Source of the DNA: Hyperoplus lanceolatus
Lineage: Eukaryota; Chordata; Actinopteri; Uranoscopiformes; Ammodytidae
Length of the DNA stretch: 64,000 nt
Reading direction: 5' to 3'
Assembly (NCBI GenBank): GCA_026929865.2
Contig: CM049403.1
Span: 24,112,001 to 24,176,000 of the forward strand
Shown here: in pieces, positions 35,270 through 45,570 of the stretch
Numbering within the stretch: the first letter of the stretch is position 1
Layout: the number at the start of each line of letters is the position of its first letter
The notes under the pieces: model-generated
What the model was told of the DNA's origin: nothing
The model's input: the letters and a program-made list of their open reading frames with translations, nothing else
The model's database searches: none
Position numbers and translations under genes: made by a program

Positions 35270-38200
35270 TCATTCCAGACAGACGTACGGCAGAATGTTC
35301 AACCTGCTCTCATCTCCATGTGGGTCTAAGGAGATGCACTCCGTCCAGTCAAACCAAGTACCCTTTGTGTCGTAGCAACCGTTAACCCCGGACCAGTGCC
35401 CTGTGTGTAATCTGTTCAGGTCCTCAGGGATGAGCTCTCTGCTAACGCCGGGTAAATCCCTGGCTGAGACTTCTGGTGCTAAAGTGTGCGTTTTCTTAGC
35501 ATCTTTAATTTGGGGTTGCTCTTTTTTCAAGAATTCTGTCATGAAAAAGTGTGCACCAGGCGTGTGGGCGCCCGACGTGGTCAGCACATTGCTTTGCTGG
35601 CTAAGGTATGATTGGATGATGTCGCTCCTTGACAGCTCTTTCCAGTCCGTCTGCTGGAAGGGACTGGGAGCAACCGGAACCTGCGGAGTCTGTTTCGGCA
35701 TCTCTGACCACTGGGCTTCAGGTGTGGGATCTGGTCTTACCTCCCCCTCCTGGCAAGACTCCTTATGAAAGGAGGATTTTATCTGTCCTGTTACAGGGTC
35801 AAATGTTAGTCTCCTGTCTTTTAATCGGACTGCTTTAGTGCTGTCTTCTACAGTCTGCCCATCTACCTTCAACACATAGTCCTTAGACTTGCATTTATGT
35901 CCTTTTATTTTCCCTGTATTGCCAACAGAACCACCCTCTTCCAAACTGACCCCAGCGCTGCACGAGGAGGCATACGAGTTGTGAAGAGACGTATCGGTAG
36001 TCCTGCTTTTAGAGTCCAAATCTGCAGACCATGAACTGTCGGTGTGCAAACCCTGAACACAAACATTAAAAGGCTGTGAGGAAGATGCCGGCCCAGAGGC
36101 ATCCGCAGACTCAGGCCTCACAGTGGGGCTAGAAAGACTGTTTTCTTGCGATGCAGTTTGTTTGACGCCAGCTTCATGCTTTGGAGTTAGAGGACTGTGC
36201 AAGGAGCCGCGTGGGCTTCTGGGTCTACACTGCCCCCCAGAGGAAGCTTGCTCCCGTCTGACTTGCTGCTGTAGAACTGATGCTTTGAGCAAAGAAGAAG
36301 TGCTAGGAGGCTTGCTGTAACCCGGGGCACTTGGATGAGGTTTTACAGCAATGACAGGGATTTTATTTGGCCTGTCATTATCCAAAGTCTCTGAAATCTC
36401 CTTGTCCGAAGGCTGATGTGCACGAGTATCTGTAAAAATGTCAGAGCTACCGCCTATACCATTGGTTAGCAGCTGTTTGGAGTTTTGTATTTTATCATTA
36501 GTTATTATAGTTTTGGATATCTTTGCTGGTAGTGGCTGTCCTTCCTTCTGGTCACCCTTTCGTTTCCTGTTGCTCAGTTTTTCCAGCCTCGGGGAGGAGC
36601 AGTTGTTAAAGTCATTTCTGTTCTTCAGCTCTGGACCTGTTTTACCTGATGGTGGGGTGGCAGCTGGAGTGGAGAGGCAGGGATGAGCTCCACCATTGGA
36701 AGACCACGATGCCCCAGTGTTTCCTTTGGACAACACCTCAGCCTTCCCAGGCTCAATCAGCTTCTGCCAGGTTCGGAGGAGCTTCTTGGCTCTTTTTGCG
36801 AGGTCCTCATTCTTTGTTTGCTTCCGGACATCGTTGATGAGCTTGCCAAGACGCGTTTCCTTTAAAAGAAATAAGATCAGTTGTTAAAAGCTGCTGTGAC
36901 TTGATTGGACTAAAATCCAATTTATTTTAAAAAGCAAATACTGTAGATGTCAACGTAACCTACCTCCAGTGCCTCTTTGGTGATAGGATATTTCTCCAAA
37001 TAGGAGATCACCTCCATTACTACCACCATGTTGCATATCTGCTGAAAAGAAACAGAGGTTTATGGATCACAATTAGGTCAAACAGTAGGGTCAAAGAACG
37101 GTGGTTATACATGTTACAATTTGTGACTCATACCTTTTAGGTCAAATAAGTTTGACAGATGAGACAAAGGCTGCTTAAAAGGTCAAGGCATCATTTGAGT
37201 AGACTTTCAGGTGTGCACCTGTGTGTCATGAGACACTGTACTATAATACTAGTTTCGGGCTCAATATGACAAACTGAGATTTCATGCAAATGTGCCATTT
37301 TATACCACAAGCAGGGCCGCCCATAAGGGGTAGAAAGTGGGAAGGCTTTCTAGGGCCCAGCCATTTGGGGGGCCCATGGTCTTTGGAAGCCAAGAACCTA
37401 ACTAAGCTAAACTTTATTTTTAGATATTTATGTCAATATCTAAAGTTGGGTGTTTACACAGAGCCGCGGCTCCGCTTACGGCCATTTAAAAAGCAGTAGA
37501 AAAGCAGAAATGTTCAAAATGTTTCAGATTGAGCACAGCGGAGTGTAACTGTTTCAAACATTATCCATCCTATAAACCCTTTGTGTGCCAAATGGTGACA
37601 AGATTGGGTTTTGATATTAAACAGTTTTGGCTGGATTATATTTCCTGAGCCGTTCCTGCTCACGGAAAACACATGTAAGCCTACTTGCTACTTGTGTCTG
37701 GGTGTCGTTGTGAAAAGTATTTGACCCCATGAAAAAACAGGTTGGGTACCTTTTGTAGTTCTTCTACATTAGTTACATAAGTCTTCAGGTTGACACGACC
37801 AGCCAACTCTGACTAGTTTTTCAGAAACCTGGCCAATTGACCAACCAGCCGGGTCCTACCACAATGAAGCTGACGAGCAGCATCATCCTGTTTTAATTAT
37901 TGCCGTAATCGCCAAGGTCCTGATTTCTGTATTGTTTCTTAAAATAAAAATAGACCTTAAAAAGTTCTTAATGCAAAGAAAGACACAAGGCACAAAGAAG
38001 TTGGAAATAATTGAAGGAACAGATTTGAGTTCAAAGATTAAGAACTTTTTTTGTAATGACTTCAGTGCTTTTGCAGTGATGAGAGCCTAAATGTTGCAAC
38101 CAAACATAGGCCAACTTTATAGTTATGAGGGTAGGTTGGTTTGGTTATTCATGTAGAGAACTGCCTTTTTTTCATTTGTGTGTGAAGAATTTGTTGTTGA

Positions 38201-39400
38201 TGTTGTTTTTTAATTGTTATTTATTTCAACAATACCCCCAAAAGATTTCAAATGATTTAATGTCATGTGCAGAAATACAAAAAAGTGCAATATTTGGTGC
38301 AGTCAATTAGTGTAAATGTATCTTACCAGAAACTAGAAGCATAGAAAACATGCAAATTGTGAAAAAGCCGTTTGCTTTAGTGAATACTAAAAAGAAAAAC
38401 AATGTCTCTGTGTGAACTGATTATTTTGTAGAGATCTGTTGATCTGTTAAACAATTGTGTGAGTGTAAGGGAATCAAAATAAATTGGTAGGTATGCTGGG
38501 CTAAGTCAGAAATGTGCTACTATTTTAAGATAATAATGAGCCCTTGCTCCCCCAACTGTCCCTGGTTGATAAGATAGTTAGTTTCTCTACAAATACATGT
38601 ATGTGTTTATTGAGGGATGAGCGCAAGGGGGGCCCATTGACTGGAGGTTTTCAGGGGCCCAGACTTTTGTGTGGGCAGGCCTGACCACAAGTACACCAAG
38701 TCAGATCCGAGGTTCAAGACAGGTGATGACAACAGCAGTGGATTCACTTGAATATTAAATGAACTATTAGAATAATTTAATAAATATATATATATATATA
38801 TATATAAATGAGAGAGAGAGAGAGAATAACTAGGTGTAATCTTTTCTATTGAAAGTAGGATTAATAAAGGGCTATAATATTATCTTCTTCCTCTTAACCT
38901 TTACTCCCCCTTTGGCTGTGCCCTGAATCTCCCCGGTCTCTGAGAAGTGCTGTAACATACCAATGCAACCTCATCAGCTCTGTAATGTGAAACCTTGATC
39001 TTGCTGTTGACCCACAAATTAAAATCAAGGTCTATCACCTTATCTGCACATTTACAGTTTGGTTTCCAAAGTCTCCATTCCTTAAGCAGTGTGATTACTT
39101 TTTGTGTACACAAAATAAAGCTAATTTGGCTTTAGCGGCAGTCACTTAGCCAGGCTATCACAAGTAGTGATGTTAGCCGGCTAATTAGCAGACAAATAAT
39201 AACTCGCCTGACACCAACTGCCCGGACTTTGTCAGCCGTCTGTGGTGAGCCGGGGTCGGCTTGGCCTTGCTGTCGGCCCCCCTGCGCTAGGTTTTGTCTT
39301 TGTGGACACTAGTAGCGGATATACTCACATTGCTCTGGCCGTCTATGGCCTGTAGCAGCCGGTCTTTCATGCCCTGCGGAGTTGCTGTAGCCGCTGTCAT
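35270..39400 (-). CDS. med26: Mediator subunit 26 (CRSP70), three exons
   Basis: Nuclear Mediator subunit that links Mediator to RNA polymerase II elongation factors. Exons are 39400-39329 (24 codons), 37038-36964 (25 codons) and 36859-35270 (530 codons with stop), all in phase, giving 578 residues against 600 in human. The N-terminal TFIIS-N/LW domain covers about residues 10-87 across all three exons, with LEKYPITKEALEETRLGK and AKRAKKLLRTWQKLIEP. The middle is long, Ser/Pro-rich and poorly conserved, as in other vertebrates. The C-terminal Mediator-binding part is well kept: RRLTFDPVTGQIK, then TDWKELSRSDIIQSYL, GAHTPGAHFFM, and the end WFDWTECISLDPHGD plus LNILPYVCLE. The start codon is in a GC-rich region. 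Neighbours slc35e1 and smim7 are on the same strand, as in human. Confidence 0.97.
37312..38683. mobile_element. hAT-type transposon (1372 bp) in med26 intron 1
   Basis: Left end CAGGGCCGCCCATAAGG, right end reversed CAGGCCTGCCCACACAAAAG, flanked by the perfect 8-base duplication ACCACAAG (37304-37311 and 38684-38691). No transposase frame. A partial second copy in the opposite orientation lies at 60733-61190. Confidence 0.88.
38784..38826. repeat. (TA)n then (GA)n microsatellite
   Basis: About 11 TA units followed by about 8 GA units in med26 intron 1. Confidence 0.9.
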
Positions 39401-39762
39401 CGCCTGGCGGTGTAGCGTGTCGGGACGGACTCAGTCAGCGGTCTCCCCCGAGGAGGCGGCGGGTGGGAACCGGCCGACACTCACAGGCCCGACCGATGAT
39501 CCTCTGCTGGCGCGAGCACCATGTTTTATGATGCTTTTATCTTTGTTTTCACTCGCCGCCGCCACGATTTGATACTTCGGACGACGAGGACAGAAAATCC
39601 CTCTCCAGGACTCGGCTACCCCTTTCGGCTGGTAGCCTCTTCCTCCCCTCCTCGAGCTGCTCATCGAGCTTTTTGTCAAGCTCTCGCGCAAAGCATGATG
39701 GGAGGATTGTACGTAACCTTTCTTTATAGGTCCATGTACGTAACAGATGTGGCGTAAAAGCG
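39401..39762. promoter_or_regulatory. med26 upstream region, GC-rich
   Basis: About 360 bases of GC- and CpG-rich sequence between the med26 start codon and the foldback element, with GCCGCCGCC-type and CGGCGGG motifs. This is the expected place for the med26 promoter and 5' leader. No TATA box is evident. Confidence 0.45.
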
Positions 39763-40030
39763 CGACGCTGAAGTTGGCAGGTGATTCGCAGCAGCCGATT
39801 CGGCAGTTAAGGAAAAGTTAAGGGATTCTTAAGGAGCTGCGGAGCGACTGATTCTCCGTTTTTTAACCTCCTAAATCGCCGCGGTAAAGCCACATTAATT
39901 AGTCTAGATGATCTAAGAGAGTCTAACCATTCTTTAAAAACAGTTTACAATTGATGTAACCTTTATTAAGTTTGTTTAAAAGAAAGAGAGGAGATGTTTC
40001 ACTGCTTTTTTTCATCTGGACCACATTAGA

Positions 40031-41096
40031 ACTGGTCCTGATTGAAAACCACTGCACCTAGACTCTTCAAATCTGGACTAGAATATCACAGAGAGGCTAT
40101 ACATTATGGAAAACATAGTTTCTGATTTGTGAAACTTTTTTTCTATTTGTGAAAATGCAAAGAATGCACATTTTAATGTTTTTTAGGGGTCTAGGCCGCA
40201 TTAGAACTGGTCCTGATTGAAAACCATTGCACCTAGACTCTTCAAATCTGGACTAGATTATCACAGTGAGGCTATAGATTATGAAAAATTTAGTTTCTGA
40301 TTTGTGAAACTATTATTCTATTTGTGAAAATGCAAAGAATGCACATTTTAATTGTTTTAGGGGTCTAGGCCGCATTAGAACTGGTCCTGATTGAAAACCA
40401 TTACACCTAGACTCTTCAAATCTGGACTAGAATATCACAGTGAGGCTATAGATTATAGAAAACATAGTTTCTGATTTGTGAAACTTTTTTTCTATTTATA
40501 AAAATGCAAAGAATGAACATTTTAATGGTTTTTATGGGTCTAGGCCACATTAGAACTGGTCCTGATTGAAAACCATTGCACCTAGACTCTTCAAATCTAG
40601 ACTAGACTATCACAGTGAGGCTATAGATTATAGAAAACCTAGTTTTTTGATTTGTGAAACTTTTTTTCTATTTGTGAAAATGAAATAAAGGCACATGTCA
40701 ACGCTTTTTTGGGATCTAGACCGCATTAGAACTGGTCCTGATTGAAAACCACTGCACCTAGACTCTTCAAATCTGGACTAGAATATCACAGAGAGGCTAT
40801 ACATTATAGAAAACTTAGTTTCTGATTTGTGAAACTTTTTTTCTATTTGTGAAAATGCAAAGAATGAACATTTTAATGGTTTTTAGGGGTCTAGGCCACA
40901 TTAGAACTGGTCCTGATTGAAAACCATTGCACCTAGACTCTTCAAATCTGGACTAGATTATCACAGTGAGGCTATAGATTATAGAAAACCTAGTTTTTGA
41001 TTTGTGAAACTTTTACCCTATCTGTGAAAATGCAAAGTATGCACATTTTAATGGTGTTTAAGTGTCCAGACCGCATTAGAACTGGTCCTGATTGAA
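40031..41096 (+). repeat. Left array: ~175-bp tandem repeat, six units
   Basis: The box ACTGGTCCTGATTG recurs at 40031, 40206, 40380, 40555, 40731, 40906 and 41081, a spacing of 174-176. Each unit also holds CACCTAGACTCTTCAAATCT and ATTTGTGAAAATGCAAAG. Units differ by a few percent. Confidence 0.95.
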
Positions 41097-41111
41097 GCTG
41101 ATGTCTTTATA

Positions 41112-41217
41112 TTTGTTTTTTTTTGTTTTGTTTTTTAAAGATATTTTTTGGGCATTTTTATGCTTTATTGACAGTGTAGAGACAAAGTTGAAATGAGGCA
41201 GGGAGGGGAGGGACATG
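41112..41217 (-). mobile_element. SINE 3' fragment, reversed
   Basis: Reversed, it reads CTCTGCATGTCCCTCCCCTC and an A/T-rich tail with GCATAAAAATGCCC, like the 3' parts at 19478-19651 and 20090-20228. Confidence 0.5.
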
Positions 41218-41487
41218 CAGAGAACGGTTGGTTACGTTGTAACCCAGGTTATCTGAGTGGAGAGACTATCTCCCCACCTTACATAGTTGACGTGGATACT
41301 CTTTAAGACACATCACTTGTGGCGGCCACGCATGATTGGCCAGCCGTGGCGGCCACGCATGATTGGCCAGCCGTGGCTATATAAGCTACACGCATGCGTG
41401 GCCTCTTCGGTTTGAACCTTGATTGGAACGCGTTTCTGAGTCTCTCCACTCAGAGAACCTGGGTTACAACGTAACCAACCGTTCTCT
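41218..41487. repeat. DIRS-type terminal inverted repeat region
   Basis: The block AGAACGGTTGGTTACGTTGT at 41219 returns as its reverse complement ending near 41485, with CTGAGTGGAGAGA / TCTCTCCACTCAG next to it. The start with GGTTACG..GTAACCC resembles known fish DIRS ends. Between the arms, 27 bases (GTGGCGGCCACGCATGATTG and on) are duplicated in tandem at about 41320-41377, followed by a TATATAA box. Confidence 0.6.
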
Positions 41488-41619
41488 ATCGTGTCAAGAC
41501 TATCTCTCCATCCTACATATTCCATATGTACGGGGACTTCTGTAAGGCACACCGCGAGGAAACCAAGCAGACCCAGCTGCTCCTGCGGGAGCCTAAATAA
41601 AAAAGGCAGTTGAGTTCGA

Positions 41620-42116
41620 ATGACACGTCACCACCACCAGAGTGTTCACCCATGTGCCCAGTATAAAGGAACTATTTACAATTATACATTATGGCTGTCA
41701 TGGGGCTCCAGGGAGAGAGCAACGGGGCAAGTCCAGGGAGCTGAGTGTGAGCAGGCAGGCAGAGGGGTCCGGGAGGAAGTGCTGGCGGGCGAGGGCTGGA
41801 GCTGGTGGCTGGAGTCAGGCCGGGAGAGCTGTGGCAGAAAAGACAGGAGTTAGCCAGGAAAAATGCAAAAAAGCAGAGCTGCAAACAGGTTAGCTTAGAG
41901 AGAGGACTGACTGTGTGGAAACAGAATTTACAATCTGGCAGTGTCTGGCAGGTAGGGCCGGGTATATGAAGAGCAGTTGATTGATGATTGATGGCAGCTG
42001 TGAATGCTGGTGATTGACTCCAGTACACCTGACTCCAACCCTGCAATAGACCAGCACATAGACAAGGGTAAAAGGGAAAAACAACACAAGGGCTTGAGGC
42101 CCAAGCCGGATCATAA
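41620..42116 (-). mobile_element. Probable insertion breaking the DIRS recombinase
   Basis: On the minus strand the recombinase frame stops being recognisable at about 42116, where a sequence starting TGTTATGATCCGGCTTGG begins and runs to about 41620. It looks like an LTR or other non-coding insert, but no target duplication was found. Confidence 0.35.
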
Positions 42117-42736
42117 CAGATGGTGGAAAGGGTGCAGCTCAATAGATCGACCGGCGTGGGACTCAGACCAGACTTGAAGGTGAAATGCAGGGTTCGGGCG
42201 CAGCACCACCCCAGCACCACCTGGCAAGAAGCGGCAGCAGTCCTCATGCACTGAAAGAGCATGCAGCTCTTCCATTCTCTTAGCAGACACAATTGCGAGC
42301 AAAAACGCTGTCTTGAGAGAAAGCCATTGTAGCCTAGTTCTATCCAGGGGCTCGAATGGCTCATTCTGCAAGGCCGACAGCACCACCTCCAAATCCCATG
42401 GGGGGACAGCTGGCCTTCTGCGATGTGGAGTAACCCTATGAGCACCTCTAAGAAACTGAGCAATAAGGTTGCAACAGCCTTCTGCCAGCTTCCGAGGTCC
42501 AACACGGGCTGCCTTTATGGCTGACACTATTCCCCTAAATGTCAAGGGAGATTTTCCCACCTCCAACATTTCCTGGAGGAACTGGAGAATGTCATGGGCC
42601 ATGCAGGCGAGGGGATCCACCTGTCTCGAATTTCACCATGATTGAAACCCTCCCCAACGATAAGCGTATGCCGCCTTCGTTGATGGAGCCCGGGCTCCTT
42701 GTAGAGTGCTAACCACAGACTGGGGCAACCCCATAG
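42111..42736 (-). pseudogene. DIRS tyrosine recombinase fragment, frameshifted
   Basis: The start lies in one frame (LQGARAPSTKAAYAYRW, about 42700-42640) and continues in another (DILQFLQEMLEVGKSPLTF, then WLSLKTAFLLAIVSAKRMEE). These are the SAM-like N-terminal domain and the start of the catalytic domain, including the first catalytic Arg in AKRMEEL. The frame changes at least once near 42630, and the rest of the catalytic domain (second Arg, His and the nucleophilic Tyr) is lost at 42116. It cannot be active. Confidence 0.75.
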
Positions 42737-43633
42737 CTAGAAACCCGGCCCTCTCAGGGGCCAGGCCCAAAGCCGGAGACCCTGGGGAAAAGGATGAAAG
42801 AGAGTCCCGTGGACCTGGGACAGGAGGTCCCGCCGACCCGGGAGCTCCCACGGGTGTCCCTGAAGGAGGGTTGCAATCGCTGAGAACCAGATCATCTGGG
42901 GCCAGTAGGGGGCCACCAGGATGAGGCTCACCTCTTCCACCTGAACTCTCTGTAGAAGTGTATGATGGAGGGTGAAGGGAGGGAAGGCATACAGGAGGCC
43001 TTGTGGCCACTGTTGTGCCATGGCATCCGTGCCCAAGGGAGGATCGCCCCTTTTCATGGAGAAAAAGAGGGGACAGTGAGCTGTCTCCCTCGAGGCGAAG
43101 AGATCGGCTGTGGCTGTACCAAAGAACTCCCAGATATCGCTCACGACCTCCGGATGCAGTCTCCATTCCCCGGGGAGGGGTCCCCCTCTGGAGAGCCGAT
43201 CTGCCGCAAGGTTCACTTGACCCGGGACGTGCATCGCCCTGAGGGACTTGAATCGTGGATACGTCCACTCCCATATTATCTGAGCCAATCTGCAAAGGCG
43301 CGGAAAACCCAGGCCCCCCTGCCTGTTTATGTATGCCGCTGCCGATGTTCTGTCTGTCCTTACCAGTATATGGCGGTTTTCCAGCTCTGGCAGGAAGTAC
43401 AAAAGAGCTAAATGGATAGCCTGCAATTCCAACTGATTGATGTGCTGTGTCTTGTGTACGGCTCCCCAGCCTACCAGGGAGGCGTCGGCGGACACCACCT
43501 GGCGACGCAACACCACCCGCGACGCAACACCGGCCCCAGTACATTGCCCCGTGCTAAATTGGCTGGTACCTCCCACCAGCGGAGAGCTATGCGCAGTCAT
43601 GGACAAGCACGCCCTGAGTTCCTGATTTGGCAT
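42737..43633 (-). pseudogene. DIRS retrotransposon RNase H region, degraded
   Basis: Open over 298 codons and matches the RNase H part that follows reverse transcriptase in DIRS1-like elements: SADASLVGWGAVH, then QLELQAIHLAL, then RTDRTSAAAYINRQGG, then HVPGQVNLAADRLSR. The first Asp, the Glu of the QLEL motif and a later Asp of the RNase H fold can be seen. The reverse transcriptase palm upstream is missing because the right array begins at 43700. It precedes the recombinase fragment, the normal DIRS order. Confidence 0.8.
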
Positions 43634-43699
43634 CCAAACAAATGCCCAGGAACTCTGTCGATTGTGAAGGCTGAAGCCTGCTCTTTCTCTTGTTGAGTC

Positions 43700-45308
43700 T
43701 AGGTGTAGTGGTTTTCAATCAGGACCAGTTCTAATGCGGTCTAGACCCCAAAAAAGCGTTGACATGTGCCTATATTGCATTTTCACAAATAGAAAAAAAG
43801 TTTCACAAATCAGAAACTATGTTTTCTATAATCTATAGCCTCACTGTGATAATCTAGTCCAGATTTGAAGAGTCTAGGTGCAGTGGTTTTCAATCAGGAC
43901 CAGTTCTAATGCGATCTGAATCCCAAAAAAGCCTTGACATGTGCCTTTATTGCATTTTCACAGATAAGGTAAAAGTTTCACAAATCAGAAACTATATTTT
44001 ATATAATGTATAGCCTCACTGTGATATTCTAGTCCAGATTTGAAGAGTCTAGGTGCAGTGATTTTCAATCAGGACCAGTTCTAATGCGGCCTAGACCCCA
44101 AAAAAGCGCTGACATGTGCCATTATTTCATTTTCACAAATAGAAAAAAAGTTTCACAAATCAAAAACTAAATTTTCCATAATCTATTGCCTCACTGTGAT
44201 AATCTAGTCTAGATTTGAAGAGTCTAGGTGCAATGGTTTTCAATCAGGACCAGTTCTAATGTGGCCTAGACCCCTAAAAACCATTAAAATGTTCATTCTT
44301 TGCATTTTCACACATAGAAAAAGTTTCACAAATCAGAAACTAGGTTTTCTATAATGTATAGCCTCACTGTGATATTCTAGTCCAGATTTGAAGAGTCTAG
44401 GTGCAGTGGTTTTCAATCAGGACCAGTTCTAATGCGGCCTAAACCCCTAAAACAATTAAAATGGGCATTCTTTGCATTTTCACAAATAGAATAAAAGTTT
44501 CACAAATCAGAAACTAAGTTTTCTATAATGTATAGCCTCTCTGTGATATTCTAGTCCAGATTTGAAGAGTCTACGTGCAGTCGTTTTCAATCAGGACCAG
44601 TTCTAATGCGGTCTGGACCCCAAAAAAGCGTTGACATGTGCCTTTATTGCATTTTCACAGATAGGGTAAAAGTTTCACAAATCAGAAACTATGTTTTCTA
44701 TAATGTATAGCCTCACTGTGATATTCTAGTCCAGATTTGAAGAGTCTAGGTGCAGTGGTTTTCAATCAGGACCAGTTCTAATGCGGCCTAGACCCCTAAA
44801 AACAATTAAAATAGGCATTATTTTCATTTTCACAAATAGATTAAAAGTTTCACAAATCAGAAACTATGTTTTCTGTAATGTATAGCCTCACTGTGATACT
44901 CTAGTCAAGATTTGAAGAGTCTAGGTGCAGTGGTTTTCAATCAGGACCAGTTTAAATGCGGCCTAGACCCCTAAAAACAATTAAAATGGGCATTCTTTGC
45001 ATTTTCACAAATAGAATAAAAGTTTCACAAATCAGAAACTAAGTTTTCTATAATGTATAGCCTCTCTGTGATATTCTAGTCCAGATTTGAAGAGTCTATG
45101 TGCAGTGGTTTTCAATCAGGACCAGTTCTAATGCAGTCTGGACCCTCAAAAAAACTTGAAATTTATCTTTATTGCATTTTCACAAATAGAAAAAAGGTTT
45201 CACAAATCAGAAACTATGTTTTCCATAATGTATAGCCTCTCTGTGATATTCTAGTCCAGATTTGAAGAGTCTAGGTGCAGTGGTTTTCAATCAGGACCAG
45301 TTCTAGTG
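43700..45308 (-). repeat. Right array: same ~175-bp repeat inverted, nine units
   Basis: CAATCAGGACCAGT recurs at 43717, 43891, 44066, 44241, 44414, 44588, 44763, 44938, 45113 and 45288, spacing 173-175. It is the reverse complement of the left array. Confidence 0.95.
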
Positions 45309-45570
45309 TGGTCCAGATGCAAAACAAGCAGTGAAATCTCCCCTCTCTTTCTTTTAAACAAACTTAATAAAGGTTACATCAATTGTAAACTGTTTTTAAA
45401 GAATGGTTAGACTCTTTTAGATAATCTAGACTAATTAATGTGGCTTTACCGCGGCGATTTAGGAGGTTAAACAACGGAGAATCAGTCGCTCCGCCGCTCC
45501 TTAAGAATCCCTTAACTTTTCCTTAACTGCCGAATCGGCTGCTGCGAATCAGCTGCCAACTTCAGCGTCG

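Larger units (their letters stand above)
39763..45570. mobile_element. Large foldback (long inverted repeat) element, 5.8 kb
   Basis: Both ends read CGACGCTGAAGTTGGCAG inward. About 265 bases of unique sequence are inverted copies of each other (39763-40029 against 45309-45570). Inside these lie two inverted arrays of a ~175-bp repeat. The core (41097-43699) carries a SINE tail and a broken DIRS retrotransposon. The overall plan, inverted ends made of tandem modules around a variable core, is that of foldback elements. Outside the ends, CGTAAAAGCG on the left and CGTAAACGC on the right may be an imperfect 9-10 bp target duplication. No transposase for the outer element is visible, so its superfamily is open. 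Confidence 0.8.

Noticed and set aside
36123-36837. Several plus-strand frames of 60-82 codons over med26
   Set aside because: Antisense shadows of the long med26 exon 3.
39717-39736. 20-base match to 5737-5756 (CTTTCTTTATAGGTCCATG)
   Set aside because: The match does not extend beyond about 20 bases and has no repeat ends around it; too little to call a shared element.
42962-43411. Plus-strand frame of 149 codons
   Set aside because: It lies opposite the DIRS RNase H frame, which has clear family motifs; the plus-strand text has none.
40031-45308. Regularly spaced repeats, considered as a CRISPR-like array
   Set aside because: The whole ~175-bp unit is repeated with small differences; there are no short repeats with unique spacers, and the host is a vertebrate.
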